Positions 26,784 to 35,813 are shown, numbered from the stretch's first letter. The stretch is 64,000 bases of DNA from Kitasatospora viridis (GCF_007829815.1 NZ_VIWT01000003.1:1-64000), one strand, 5' to 3'. Made by a program: numbers and translations. The notes: generated by a model not told the origin, from the letters alone.

Positions 26784-27676
26784 CGAACCCCGCAGCGAGC
26801 AACCCCGCACGAGGAAAGGTGCGGCGGGGCATGGCCCGAGCCGGACGCACCCACCACGCCGGCCCGGTCACCTACGCGGTGCTGGTGCTGGCCGCGCTGG
26901 CCTCGCTCTTCCCGCTCTACTGGACCCTGGTGGCCGCCTCCACCGACGCCCACCGGGTGGTGTCCAGCCCGCCGCCGCTGGTCCCGGGCGCGAACCTGTT
27001 CAAGAACCTCTCCTACGTCTGGCACCACGCGGGCGGGCGGGGCATGGGCCCGGCCCTGCTCAACTCCACGCTGGTCGCGAGCTCGGTGACGCTCGGCACG
27101 GTGGTCTTCTCGGTGCTGGCGGGGTTCGCCTTCGCCAAGCTGCGGTTCGCCGGGCGGGGCGTGCTGATGGGCCTGGTGGTGGCCACCCTGGCCGTCCCCG
27201 CGCAGCTGAGCGTGGTGCCGCTGTTCATCCTGATGCGCCAACTGGGCTGGGGAAACCACCTGCAGGCGCTGATCATGCCCACCCTGGTGACGGCGTTCGG
27301 CGTGTTCTTCATGCGCCAGTACCTGGTCCAGGCGCTGCCGACCGAGCTACTGGAGGCGGCCCGCACCGACGGCGCCAACTCGCTGCGGGTGGTCTGGCAC
27401 GTGGTGCTCCCGATCGCCCGGCCGGCGATGGCGGTGCTGGGCATGCTCACCTTCGTCCAGTCCTGGAACGACTTCCTGTGGCCGATCATCGCGATGAACG
27501 GCGCGACCAACCCGACCGTGCAGGTGGCGCTGGCCGGCCTCGGCACCGGCTGGTCCACGGACTGGTCGGTCATCATGGCCGGAGCGCTGATCGGTACCCT
27601 GCCGCTGTTGCTGGTGTTCGTCCTGTTCGGCCGTCAGATCGTCGGCGGCATCACCCAGGGCGCCGTGAAGGGCTGA
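26780..27676 (+). CDS. cebG: Cello-oligosaccharide ABC transporter permease CebG
   Basis: A 298-aa second permease of the CUT1 pair, with six hydrophobic segments and the EAA motif ELLEAARTDGANSLRVVWH. GTG start at 26780 overlaps the cebF stop. The frame extends far upstream inside cebF and that part is not real. It forms the heterodimeric channel with CebF. Confidence 0.92.
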   Translation: MTNPAASNPARGKVRRGMARAGRTHHAGPVTYAVLVLAALASLFPLYWTLVAASTDAHRVVSSPPPLVPGANLFKNLSYVWHHAGGRGMGPALLNSTLVASSVTLGTVVFSVLAGFAFAKLRFAGRGVLMGLVVATLAVPAQLSVVPLFILMRQLGWGNHLQALIMPTLVTAFGVFFMRQYLVQALPTELLEAARTDGANSLRVVWHVVLPIARPAMAVLGMLTFVQSWNDFLWPIIAMNGATNPTVQVALAGLGTGWSTDWSVIMAGALIGTLPLLLVFVLFGRQIVGGITQGAVKG

Positions 27677-27699
27677 CCCGCCGTTGTCCTCTACTTCCA

Positions 27700-27713
27700 T
27701 GGGAGCGCTCCAC
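27700..27713. promoter_or_regulatory. CebR box between cebG and the GH1 gene
   Basis: TGGGAGCGCTCCAC matches 12 of 14 bases of the CebR consensus and directly abuts the ATG at 27714. Its GGAG (27702-27705) is the best Shine-Dalgarno candidate, giving separate control of the beta-glucosidase. Confidence 0.72.
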
Positions 27714-29177
27714 ATGACCTTGGCACCCCGCACCACCGATCGCGCCGAGTCGCCGCGGCGACAGCCCCCGCAGGTCTTCCCGCCCGGCTTCCGCTGGGGC
27801 GCGGCCACCGCGGCCTACCAGGTGGAGGGCGCCGTCCGGGAGGCCGGGCGGACGCCGTCGATCTGGGACACCTTCAGCCACACCCCCGGCCGGGTGACCG
27901 ACGGCCACACCGGCGACCTGGCCACCGACCACTACCACCGGTTCCGCGAGGACGTCGCACTGATGGCCGAACTCGGCCTGAAGGCCTACCGGTTCTCGAT
28001 CTCCTGGTCGCGGGTCCAGCCGACCGGCCGCGGCCCGGCGCTGGAGGCCGGCCTGGACTTCTACCGGCGGCTGACCGACGAGCTGCTCGCGCACGGGATC
28101 CAGCCGGTGGCCACGCTCTACCACTGGGACCTGCCGCAGGAGTTGGAGGACGCAGGGGGTTGGCCGGCGCGGGCCACCGCCGAGCGGTTCGGCGAGTACG
28201 CCCACCTCGCGGCCGAGGCCCTGGGCGACCGGGTGGCGCTGTGGACCACGCTCAACGAGCCGTGGTGCTCGGCCTTCCTGGGCTACGGCTCCGGCGTGCA
28301 CGCGCCCGGCCGCACCGACCCGGCCGACGCGCTGCGCGCCGCGCACCACCTCAACCTGGCCCACGGCCGGGCGGTGGCCGCACTGCGCGCCGCACTGCCG
28401 CGCTCCGCCGAGCTGGCCATCAGCCTGAACCTGCACCAGGTCCGGGCCCTGACGGAGCGTCACGCGGACCTGGACGCGGCCCGCCGGATCGACGCGGTGG
28501 GCAACCGGATCTTCACCGGTCCGCTGCTGCACGGCGGTTACCCGGCGGACCTGAAGGCCGACACCGGGCACCTGGTGGACTGGGAGAAGCTGGTGCATCC
28601 GGGCGACGAGGCGGCGATCGGCGCGCCGATCGACCTGCTGGGCCTCAACTACTACACCCCGACCCTGGTCTCGGAGGCGGCGGACGGGGTCGGCGGCAAC
28701 GCCCACGACCCGCACGGCAGCAGCGAGCACTCGCCCTGGCCGGGCGCGGAGCACGTGCTGTTCCACCTGCCGCCGGGCCGGACCACCGAGATGGGCTGGT
28801 CGATCGACCCGACCGGCCTGTACGACCTGATCACCGAGACCGCCCGCGCCAAGCCGGGCCTGCCGCTGCTGATCACCGAGAACGGCGCCGCGTTCGCGGA
28901 CACCCTCGCCGCCGACGGCACCGTGCACGACCCGGAGCGGATCGCCTACCTGCACGGCCACCTGGCCGCCGTGCACCGGGCGATCGAGGACGGCGCGGAC
29001 GTGCGCGGCTACTTCCTCTGGTCGCTGCTGGACAACTTCGAGTGGTCCTACGGCTACCACAAGCGGTTCGGCGCGATCTACGTGGACTACCCGACCCAGC
29101 GCCGGATCCCCAAGTCCAGCGCCGCCTGGTACGCCCGCACCGTCCGGGCCAACGCGTTGGCGGAGCCGGCCGAGTAG
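27714..29177 (+). CDS. bglC: GH1 beta-glucosidase, BglC-like
   Basis: A 487-aa cytoplasmic glycoside hydrolase family 1 enzyme without signal peptide. The acid/base is E182 in TTLNEPW and the nucleophile E389 in LLITENG; DNFEWSYGYHKRFG near the C-terminus is a typical substrate-pocket segment. It hydrolyses imported cellobiose to glucose, completing the cellulose route, and also controls how long the CebR inducer lasts in the cell. Its place directly after cebG and behind a CebR box is the standard Streptomyces arrangement. Confidence 0.93.
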   Translation: MTLAPRTTDRAESPRRQPPQVFPPGFRWGAATAAYQVEGAVREAGRTPSIWDTFSHTPGRVTDGHTGDLATDHYHRFREDVALMAELGLKAYRFSISWSRVQPTGRGPALEAGLDFYRRLTDELLAHGIQPVATLYHWDLPQELEDAGGWPARATAERFGEYAHLAAEALGDRVALWTTLNEPWCSAFLGYGSGVHAPGRTDPADALRAAHHLNLAHGRAVAALRAALPRSAELAISLNLHQVRALTERHADLDAARRIDAVGNRIFTGPLLHGGYPADLKADTGHLVDWEKLVHPGDEAAIGAPIDLLGLNYYTPTLVSEAADGVGGNAHDPHGSSEHSPWPGAEHVLFHLPPGRTTEMGWSIDPTGLYDLITETARAKPGLPLLITENGAAFADTLAADGTVHDPERIAYLHGHLAAVHRAIEDGADVRGYFLWSLLDNFEWSYGYHKRFGAIYVDYPTQRRIPKSSAAWYARTVRANALAEPAE

Positions 29178-29328
29178 CGCGGGGCGCGGCCGACGGTGGG
29201 TGATCGGTGATCAGCGAGCTGCCGGGCCGTTTCCTCCGGACCGGCGGTTCGTTGATCGAGCGGTGCTGTGAAGGCCTTCGGGGCGCCGGCAGTGCCGCAC
29301 TGCCGACAGCCGGAGGGCGGAGTTCACC

Positions 29329-30666
29329 GTGGAGACATCGGAGTCCGGGTCCGGTCCGGCGCTCGCGGCCGTACCGAGTCAGGCTGATGCCTCGTCAGCC
29401 CGGTCGGCGGAGGGGGCCCCGGAGACAGACCGCGTCCGCCGGCGCCTCACCGCGTTGGACACGTTCCGCGGCTGCCTGGTGGTCCTGCGGATCTTCATCG
29501 GCAGTCAGGTGGAGGAGCTCGCGGCTCCGGTCCTGCTGCACGCGGACGGGTTCGGGTTGACGGTCGCCGACCTGGTCGCGCCGGGGTTCCTGTTCATCAT
29601 GGGCTTGGCGGTGCCGGTGTCCATGTCGGCGTTCCTCCGGGCGCCGGGCGCGGGCGATCCGGGCCGGCCGGACCGGCGGCGGCAGTTGCTGCGCATCGGA
29701 CGCCGGGCCGTCCTGCTGTACGCGATCGGCACGTTCCTCAACGCGTACCCGTTCCTGCCCGAGGAGCTGGCGCACCTGCGGTTCACCGGCGTGCTGCAAC
29801 GGCTGGCCGTCGTGTACCTGGTGGTGTCGCTGCTGTACGTCTCGTGCGCCTGGTCGCTGCTGCCCGGCGCGCGCACGAGGGTCACCCGTCTCCTGGTCCG
29901 GGGGTTCCTGCTCGGCGGCTTCCCGCTCGTGGGCGTGGCCGGCTGGATCGTGGCGACGTACACCTTCCACAGCCCCTGGCCCGAGTGCGCCGACGTGCAC
30001 GGGCTGGTACGGGACTGCTCGCTTGAGGCCTACCTCGACACCGGGATGTGGGGCACCGGGCACAACTTCAACGGGGCCAGGTTCGACCCGGAGGGGCTCC
30101 TGTCGACGGTGGTGGCGGCCGTCAACTGCTGGGCAGGGCTGGTCATCGGCATCGACATCGTCCGGCACAGGCAGCGCTACGGCACGGTCGGCGGCGTTCG
30201 CCGGCGCGCGTCCCTGCTGATCGCCGTGGGCGTCGTGTGCGTCGCGGCGGGGCTCGCGCTGGGCCTGGTCATCCCGATCGGCAAGCAGCTGTGGACCCCG
30301 TCGTACGCGCTCGTGACCGTCGGGATCATGACGGTGGGCTTCGGCGCGGTGCTGTTGGTGTTCGACGGCGGGCTGCGGCCCGTGACCGTCGGGGCGAGCC
30401 CGGTGGGCTCCACGCTGGTGGCTCTCGGCCGCAACCCGCTGTTCTTCTACGTACTGTCCGAGGTCGTCATCGACACGCTGGACTACCTGCCGCTGCGGCA
30501 CCACGGCGAGCAGGGGTCGGTGTGGAGCGTGCTCCCCGAGGTCGGCCTCGCCTCGTGGCTGCCCGGGCCGCTGGCGAGCGCGGCGTGGGCGGCGCTGTGG
30601 CTGCTGCTCTTCTACGTGCCGATCGCCCGGCTGCTCGTGGCGCGCGGCTGGTACATCCGGGTGTGA
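29329..30666 (+). CDS. HGSNAT-like membrane acyltransferase (DUF1624/DUF5009 family)
   Basis: A 445-aa integral membrane protein. The early motif LTALDTFRGCLVVLRIF is the family signature that precedes the first membrane segment. About ten hydrophobic segments follow and GRNPLFFYVLSEVVIDTLDY lies near the end. Relatives such as human HGSNAT transfer acetyl groups from cytoplasmic acetyl-CoA to a glucosamine end across a membrane. The neighbouring deacetylase/GT2 genes make an extracellular amino-sugar polymer a reasonable target, but this is inferred. GTG start. Its end overlaps the convergent GT2 gene by about 55 bp. Confidence 0.75.
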   Translation: METSESGSGPALAAVPSQADASSARSAEGAPETDRVRRRLTALDTFRGCLVVLRIFIGSQVEELAAPVLLHADGFGLTVADLVAPGFLFIMGLAVPVSMSAFLRAPGAGDPGRPDRRRQLLRIGRRAVLLYAIGTFLNAYPFLPEELAHLRFTGVLQRLAVVYLVVSLLYVSCAWSLLPGARTRVTRLLVRGFLLGGFPLVGVAGWIVATYTFHSPWPECADVHGLVRDCSLEAYLDTGMWGTGHNFNGARFDPEGLLSTVVAAVNCWAGLVIGIDIVRHRQRYGTVGGVRRRASLLIAVGVVCVAAGLALGLVIPIGKQLWTPSYALVTVGIMTVGFGAVLLVFDGGLRPVTVGASPVGSTLVALGRNPLFFYVLSEVVIDTLDYLPLRHHGEQGSVWSVLPEVGLASWLPGPLASAAWAALWLLLFYVPIARLLVARGWYIRV

Positions 30667-32741
30667 CGGCGGCCGTGGCGCTCCCGCGCGCTCTGCCACT
30701 GGGGCCCGACCCCGAGGGCCGCGCTGACCAGGGCGTGGGCGGTGACCAGGCACAGGGCCGTGCGGTAGAGGGTCTGCTGGAGGGGCACCAGCCACAGGTG
30801 GCGCAGGCTCTCCCCGTCCTGGCGCAGGGCGTAGGCGGCGAGGGCGAGTTGGGCGAGGCAGAACGCGGCCCAGGTGCCGGCGGGGGCGAAGGTGCTGCCG
30901 AAGGTCAGCCCGTAGAGGGCGGCGGCGTCCAGGAGGGGCGCGGCGAGCGGGAGGACGAGCTGGAAGAGCAGCAGGTAGGGCAGGGTGCGACGGCCCAGCC
31001 GGCCCGCGGTGCCGCGCTCCTTGACGGCGTGCCGGTGCTTCCAGCTGGACTGCAGCGTGCCGTAGGCCCAGCGGTAGCGCTGGTGCCACAACTCCCGCAC
31101 GGTGGTGGGGACGTGGGTGGCGGCGTGGGCGTCGCTCCGGTAGACCACGCGCCAGCCCGCCCGGCACAGGGCCATCGCGATGTCGGTGTCCTCGGCCAGG
31201 GTGTCGGCGCTGATGCCGCCGCAGGACGCGAGCGCCTCGCGCCGGAACGCGCCGATGGCGCCGGGGACGGTGGGGCTGGCGCCGAACAGGTCGAAGAGCC
31301 GGCGCTCCAGGCCGAAGCTCATGACGTACTCCAGGTGCTGCCAAAGGGGCAGCAGGCCGGTGCGGTTGGCGACCTTGGTGTTGCCGGCCACCGCGCCGAC
31401 CGCGGGATCGTCGAAGGCCGTGACCAGGCGGGCCACGGCGCCGGGGGCGAGCACGGTGTCGGCGTCGACCATCAGGATCACGTCGTGCGCGGCGTGCGCG
31501 ATGCCGGCGTTCAGTGCGGCGGGCTTGCCCCGGTTGGGCTGGGTGAGGACGCGGACCCTGGGGTCCTGCACGGTCCGGGCCGCCTCCGCCGTGCCGTCGC
31601 CGGAGCCGTCGTCGACGACGACCACGTCGATGTCGGGGCAGCCGCCCGCCAGCAGGGCGCGCACGCAGGCGGCGATGGTGTCCCGCTCGTTGTGCGCGGG
31701 GACGACGACCGAGACGGGCCGGCCCGGGTCGGGCAGGCCCCGGGCGGCGGCACGCCGCCGGTGCGCGACGGCGGCCGCGGCGAGCAGGAGTAGCCGACCG
31801 ACCGTCAGCACCGCCACCGCGGCCAGCAGCCAGGCGGTCGCGGTGGGCACGGTGACGGCGGCCTGGAGCAGCAGGATCAGCGCGGCGCCGTACCAGCGGT
31901 CGAGCCGGGGCGCCGGGGCGGTCTGCGGCGGCAGGCCGACCGCCTCGGTGAGGGTGGTGAAGCGGTAGCCGCGCGCTTTGAGCGTGTCGATGTACTGGCC
32001 CAGGGCCGCGACGGTGCGGGAGCGGTCGCCGCCGCCGTCGTGCATCAGGACGACGGCCCCCTGCCCTTGCGGCGGCACGGCCTGGCGCACGATGTCCGCG
32101 GTGTTGCCGCCCTCCCAGTCGAGGCTGTCCTGGGTGGACAGGACGGTGAGGTAGCCGAGCGCCCCGGTGCGCCGGATCGCCTGCCAGTCGCGGTTGCCGA
32201 CGGCGTCGGGCGTGGAGGAGTAGGGCGGTCGCAGCAGCGTGGTGCTCCGGCCGGTGGCCCCGGCCAGCACGGCGCGGCTGGCGGCGAGTTCCAGTCGCAC
32301 CCGCCAGATCGGCGCGGTGGCCAGGTCGGCGTGGGTGAAGGTGTGCAGCCCGACCTCGTGCCCGGCGGCGGCCTCCGCGCGGACCAGTTCGGGGTGTTCG
32401 GCCACGTGCTCGCCGATCACGAAGAACGTTCCCGGGACCTGCTTGGCGGCCAGCAGCCGCAGGACCTGCGGGGTCCAGGTCGGGTCCGGGCCGTCGTCGA
32501 AGGTCAGCGCCACCGTCCCCGGGTGCACGGCGGAGCTGACCGGCGTGCCGTCCCGGTCGTCGACCAGGGGGCCGCCGCCGGCCACGGACCCCGGCACCAG
32601 GTCGTCCGGCCCCTGGCTCTGCGAGGTGCCGGCCGCGCCGACCCCGTGCAGCACCGAGGTGGCCAGGAACAGCGCCAGCAGAAAGACCGTCAGGACGCAG
32701 GCCAGGACCCACCAGTGCCCGCGCGGCGTGCCCCTCCTCAC
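30612..32741 (-). CDS. Fused NodB polysaccharide deacetylase and GT2 synthase (MatB-like)
   Basis: A 709-aa membrane protein. The N-terminal membrane anchor spans residues 11-30. A NodB deacetylase domain covers about 75-270, with FDDGPD at 81-86 and the metal pair H133/H137 in HTFTH. Two membrane segments (about 284-325) lead to a family 2 glycosyltransferase with DDGS at 377-380, DAD at 426-428, EDTD at 517-520 and QRYRW at 554-558, then further C-terminal membrane helices. This single chain combines polymerisation with outside de-N-acetylation, as for poly-beta-1,6-N-acetylglucosamine-type polymers, and resembles the MatB protein of Streptomyces pellet formation. GTG start overlaps the stop of the small membrane protein upstream. 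The frame remains open for over 1.6 kb upstream but without coding character. Confidence 0.82.
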   Translation of the reverse strand: MRRGTPRGHWWVLACVLTVFLLALFLATSVLHGVGAAGTSQSQGPDDLVPGSVAGGGPLVDDRDGTPVSSAVHPGTVALTFDDGPDPTWTPQVLRLLAAKQVPGTFFVIGEHVAEHPELVRAEAAAGHEVGLHTFTHADLATAPIWRVRLELAASRAVLAGATGRSTTLLRPPYSSTPDAVGNRDWQAIRRTGALGYLTVLSTQDSLDWEGGNTADIVRQAVPPQGQGAVVLMHDGGGDRSRTVAALGQYIDTLKARGYRFTTLTEAVGLPPQTAPAPRLDRWYGAALILLLQAAVTVPTATAWLLAAVAVLTVGRLLLLAAAAVAHRRRAAARGLPDPGRPVSVVVPAHNERDTIAACVRALLAGGCPDIDVVVVDDGSGDGTAEAARTVQDPRVRVLTQPNRGKPAALNAGIAHAAHDVILMVDADTVLAPGAVARLVTAFDDPAVGAVAGNTKVANRTGLLPLWQHLEYVMSFGLERRLFDLFGASPTVPGAIGAFRREALASCGGISADTLAEDTDIAMALCRAGWRVVYRSDAHAATHVPTTVRELWHQRYRWAYGTLQSSWKHRHAVKERGTAGRLGRRTLPYLLLFQLVLPLAAPLLDAAALYGLTFGSTFAPAGTWAAFCLAQLALAAYALRQDGESLRHLWLVPLQQTLYRTALCLVTAHALVSAALGVGPQWQSARERHGRRHTRMYQPRATSSRAIGT

Positions 32742-32992
32742 CGCAGCGTGCTGGTGCGGCCGGCCACGGGCGGCCGGGCCGCGGGCGCGTGCGGATCCGC
32801 GTACAGGATGCCGCCGGCCAGGGCGAGGACGGCCAGGCACCCCAGGCAGACGAGCGCGCCCACGGTGACCGCGACCACGCGGCGAAGGCCGTGCGGATCG
32901 TCGAACACCGCCAGTGCCGTCTCCGATGCCGTCCCGACGGGCGGAGGGCTCAGGAGCGCGTTGGCCACGCCACTGGATGCCGAGGGGGTCAC
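32738..32992 (-). CDS. Small single-pass membrane protein coupled to the deacetylase/GT2 gene
   Basis: An 84-aa protein starting at GTG 32992 after CAGGAG. One strong membrane segment (about residues 35-60, VVAVTVGALVCLGCLAVLALA) is followed by an outside tail of about 22 residues. It overlaps the large synthase gene by GTGA. The position matches the small partner in mat-type loci, so it may be an accessory subunit of the synthase. Not recognisable by motif. Confidence 0.65.
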   Translation of the reverse strand: MTPSASSGVANALLSPPPVGTASETALAVFDDPHGLRRVVAVTVGALVCLGCLAVLALAGGILYADPHAPAARPPVAGRTSTLR

Positions 32993-33170
32993 GTGAGGCT
33001 CCTGCCTTGGGCGGGCGGTCGTCCCCCGGAGCAACGACCCACGTCCCCACGAGGGGACGGGGGATACGGCGAACGGGCCAACATGATCGCGACACGGTTC
33101 GCCGCGGCACCCGGGCCTTTGGAATGCTCGTGCCAGCCACCACCCCGCAACCGCACGGACTGGACCGCCC

Positions 33171-33878
33171 ATGGCCGCGTCGCACGACAGCACCCCACCG
33201 GAACCGCCCGCGCACCGCCCCCGCACCGGACGCGCGAGAACGGCGGTCCGCCTGGCCGGCGGCCTGCTCGCCGGCCTCGCCCTGCTCGGCGCGGGCCTGC
33301 GGCTCGACCACCGGCTCACCACCATCGACCTCCCGCACGTCAACCGGCCGGCCCAGGACGGCTACACCCTCACGGTGTACTTCACGCCCGGTCAGGCGTA
33401 CTACCACGGCCCGCAGCGCGGCATCCACGACCAGGCCTGCGCCGGCCAGGACCTGCCGGACACCTACCCCGGCGACTTCCTCGACCGGGTCGGCCTGGAG
33501 GGCTTCGGCAAGACCCTCCACGGGGACTACCTCGGCTGGGACTTCAGCCGGCACTGCTACTTCTCGACCGGCCAACCGCCCGTCGGCTCCCACGAGAACC
33601 CGCTGGTCCCCTGGCAGTCCGTCGCCGCCAACCACCTGTCCCCCGGCACCCGGATCCGCGTCCTCGACTGCGGCCAGGGGCTCTCCCCCGACACCTGCGC
33701 CCGGGTGAAGGCCGCGGACTGGCACGTCGACGACCTCTGCAGCATCGGCTGCGACGACGCCGAACACCTCGACCTGTACATCGGCGAGCAGACCCGGGCC
33801 GACCTCGAAGACCAGGACTCCTACTTCGTCACCACGAACGCGAAGGTCCGGGCCGACGTCCCGGCGGCGGCGAACTGA
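33171..33878 (+). CDS. Secreted or anchored 3D/barwin-like domain protein
   Basis: A 235-aa protein with an N-terminal membrane or signal segment (about 24-44). The mature part contains WQSVAANHLSPGTRIRVLDC and DDAEHLDLYIGEQ, which fit the 3D (double-psi barrel) fold with its Asp-containing ending. Six or more Cys residues suggest disulphides outside the cell. 3D-domain proteins include lytic transglycosylases acting on wall glycans. It is divergent from the deacetylase/GT2 operon, 178 bp away, and may act on the wall or on that polymer. Confidence 0.6.
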   Translation: MAASHDSTPPEPPAHRPRTGRARTAVRLAGGLLAGLALLGAGLRLDHRLTTIDLPHVNRPAQDGYTLTVYFTPGQAYYHGPQRGIHDQACAGQDLPDTYPGDFLDRVGLEGFGKTLHGDYLGWDFSRHCYFSTGQPPVGSHENPLVPWQSVAANHLSPGTRIRVLDCGQGLSPDTCARVKAADWHVDDLCSIGCDDAEHLDLYIGEQTRADLEDQDSYFVTTNAKVRADVPAAAN

Positions 33879-33959
33879 CACACCCTCAAAGGCCCCCGGG
33901 GTCCCGCCGATGAGTTCGCGCCGCTTGTACCGTCTACCCGTCGACGAAAGGAGCGCACC

Positions 33960-34565
33960 GTGCGCAAGATCATCGTTTGCACGTTCCTCACGCTCGACGG
34001 CGTCATGCAGGCCCCCGGCGGCCCGGACGAGGACGCCGAGAGCGGCTTCGAGCACGGCGGCTGGCAGAAGCCGCTGGACGACGACGAGGTCGGCCCGGCC
34101 ATCGCCGGCTGGTACGAGCACTCCGACGCGATGCTGCTCGGCCGCAAGACCTACGACATCTTCGCGTCGTACTGGCCGACCGCCGATCCCGCCAACCCGT
34201 TCACCGAGCGGATGAACGGCATGCACAAGTACGTCGCGTCGCGGACCCTGACGTCCGTCGAGTGGCAGAACTCCACCCTGCTGGCGGGCGACACCGTCGA
34301 GGCGGTGCGCGAGCTGAAGGCCTCCGCGGGCGGCGACATCAACGTCGTCGGCAGCGGCGACCTCGCGCAGACCCTGATGCGCCACGGCCTGGTCGACGAG
34401 TTCCGGCTGACCATCCATCCGGTGATCATCGGCACCGGCAAGCGGCTGTTCGCCGAGGGTGCCGTCCCCACCGCGCTGGAGCCGGTCAGCGTCACGACGA
34501 CGAAGGGCGGCACCGTCATCGGCGTCTACCGGCCGAAGGGCAAGCCCAGCTACGACAGCTACTGA
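33960..34565 (+). CDS. Dihydrofolate-reductase-like (RibD C-terminal domain) protein
   Basis: A 201-aa protein with the RibD-C/DHFR-like fold. It starts MRKIIVCTFLTLDGVMQAPG, has LLGRKTYDIFASYWP near residue 60, and the NADPH-binding-like stretch INVVGSGDLAQTLMRHGLVDE. Members are small reductases of unknown substrate, common in actinomycetes. GTG start after a GAAAGGAG RBS. The stop overlaps by 7 bp that of the convergent HxlR gene. Confidence 0.82.
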   Translation: MRKIIVCTFLTLDGVMQAPGGPDEDAESGFEHGGWQKPLDDDEVGPAIAGWYEHSDAMLLGRKTYDIFASYWPTADPANPFTERMNGMHKYVASRTLTSVEWQNSTLLAGDTVEAVRELKASAGGDINVVGSGDLAQTLMRHGLVDEFRLTIHPVIIGTGKRLFAEGAVPTALEPVSVTTTKGGTVIGVYRPKGKPSYDSY

Positions 34566-34912
34566 GTCGGTTCCGACTCCTGGAACCGCGCCACGGCCGC
34601 GCCGTGCTCATGCGCCCACTCGGTGAGCACGGCGATCGGCTCCACCAGCGTCCGGCCCAGGTCCGTCAGCACGTACTCGACCTTCCCGGCCCCGGCGTGG
34701 CGGTCGACCAGGCCGTAGCCCTGCAACCGGCGCAGCGTCTGGGTCAGCACCTTGCGCGAGATGCCGCCGATCAGCTCGACCAACTCGCCGTGTCTGCACG
34801 GTTTCCGGCTCAGCGCGAACAGCACGACCACCGCCCACTTGTCGGCGATGATCTCGATCGCCAGCCGGGCCGGGCAGTCGGCGAGGAAGATGCTGCCGGG
34901 GTACTCACGCAT
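34559..34912 (-). CDS. HxlR-family transcriptional regulator
   Basis: A 117-aa winged-helix protein. CPARLAIEIIADKWAVVVL at the start carries the conserved N-terminal Cys often used for redox or electrophile sensing. It is followed by the recognition segment GGISRKVLTQTLRRLQGYGLVDR and the wing. The start MREYPG was chosen since the longer frame runs into the divergent gene. It is divergent from the polysaccharide deacetylase (88 bp apart), its most likely target along with itself. Confidence 0.85.
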   Translation of the reverse strand: MREYPGSIFLADCPARLAIEIIADKWAVVVLFALSRKPCRHGELVELIGGISRKVLTQTLRRLQGYGLVDRHAGAGKVEYVLTDLGRTLVEPIAVLTEWAHEHGAAVARFQESEPTQ

Positions 34913-35000
34913 GCCCCGACGGTAGCGCGCGGCCAGGTACCCGGAGGTACCCGGCGCCTCCCTAACGTCGATGGCGCAAGCCACCGAACAGGGGAAGCGC

Positions 35001-35813
35001 ATGAAAACAACAACCGCATGGCCGGGCGGGCGCAAGGTCGCGGCACTGGTCACCGTCGCGTTGGAGCTGTGGTCACCGGGGCACTGGCCCGGCTACGCGC
35101 CGATGGCCGCGGCGTGGCCGCTGCCGCCCGGCACCGACGACACGCACAGCACCTCCTGGGCGGACTACGGCGTCACCACCGGCATCTGGCGGCTGCTCGA
35201 CGTGCTCGGCGACCTGCCCGCCACCGTCGGCGTCAACGGGCTGGTGGCCGAGCGGCACCCGGAGACCGTCAGGGCGGTGCACGCGGCGGGTCACGAGATC
35301 GCCGCGCACTCCTGGGCCCAGGAGGGGGTGCCCGCGCTGCTCGACGTCGAGGCCGAGCGGGCCGACATCCGCCGCTGCACCGAGATCCTGCGCCGCGTCA
35401 CCGGCGTGCGCCCGACGGGGTGGTTGAGCCCGCGCGCCACCGGTTCGCGGCACACCGACGGCCTGCTCGCCGAGGCCGGCTACCGCTGGACCGGCGACCA
35501 CGGCGACCGCGACCTCCCGCACGTGCTGTCCACCGCGCACGGTCCGCTGGTCTCCCTCATGCACAGCGACCACTCCGACGTCCGCGACGCCGGGGCCGGC
35601 CCGCACGCCTACCGCGACCTGCACCGCGAGCTGCTGGACCAGTTGCTCGCCGCCCCCGGCCCGGGCGTCTTCCGGATGACCGTCCACGCCCACGTCGCGG
35701 GCCGACCGCTGCTCGCGGGCATGGTCGGCCAGATCCTCGACCACCTCCGCGGGTCCGACGACGTCTGGGTCGCCACCCACGCCCAGCTGGCCGAACACGT
35801 CCTCGCCGGATGA
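35001..35813 (+). CDS. Cytosolic polysaccharide deacetylase-like hydrolase
   Basis: A 270-aa protein of the NodB-fold superfamily, without signal peptide. It opens GGRKVAALVTVALELWSPGH and has HAAGHEIAAHSWAQE near residue 100. The canonical FDDG is replaced by VALELWSP, as in the PuuE/allantoinase-like branch that handles small cyclic amides rather than polymers. ATG with GGGGAA 5 nt upstream. Divergent from an HxlR regulator that probably controls it. Confidence 0.72.
   Translation: MKTTTAWPGGRKVAALVTVALELWSPGHWPGYAPMAAAWPLPPGTDDTHSTSWADYGVTTGIWRLLDVLGDLPATVGVNGLVAERHPETVRAVHAAGHEIAAHSWAQEGVPALLDVEAERADIRRCTEILRRVTGVRPTGWLSPRATGSRHTDGLLAEAGYRWTGDHGDRDLPHVLSTAHGPLVSLMHSDHSDVRDAGAGPHAYRDLHRELLDQLLAAPGPGVFRMTVHAHVAGRPLLAGMVGQILDHLRGSDDVWVATHAQLAEHVLAG

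Noticed and set aside
29395..32712. A leftward open frame of about 1100 codons overlapping the acyltransferase and GT2 genes.
   Set aside because: Arg/Pro/Gly-rich with no motif; the genuine frame in this region carries the NodB and GT2 signatures.
32742..34418. Possible N-terminal extension of the deacetylase/GT2 protein to 34418.
   Set aside because: The extension overlaps three good genes, lacks any domain, and the GTG at 32741 gives a 4-bp overlap with a plausible small upstream gene.
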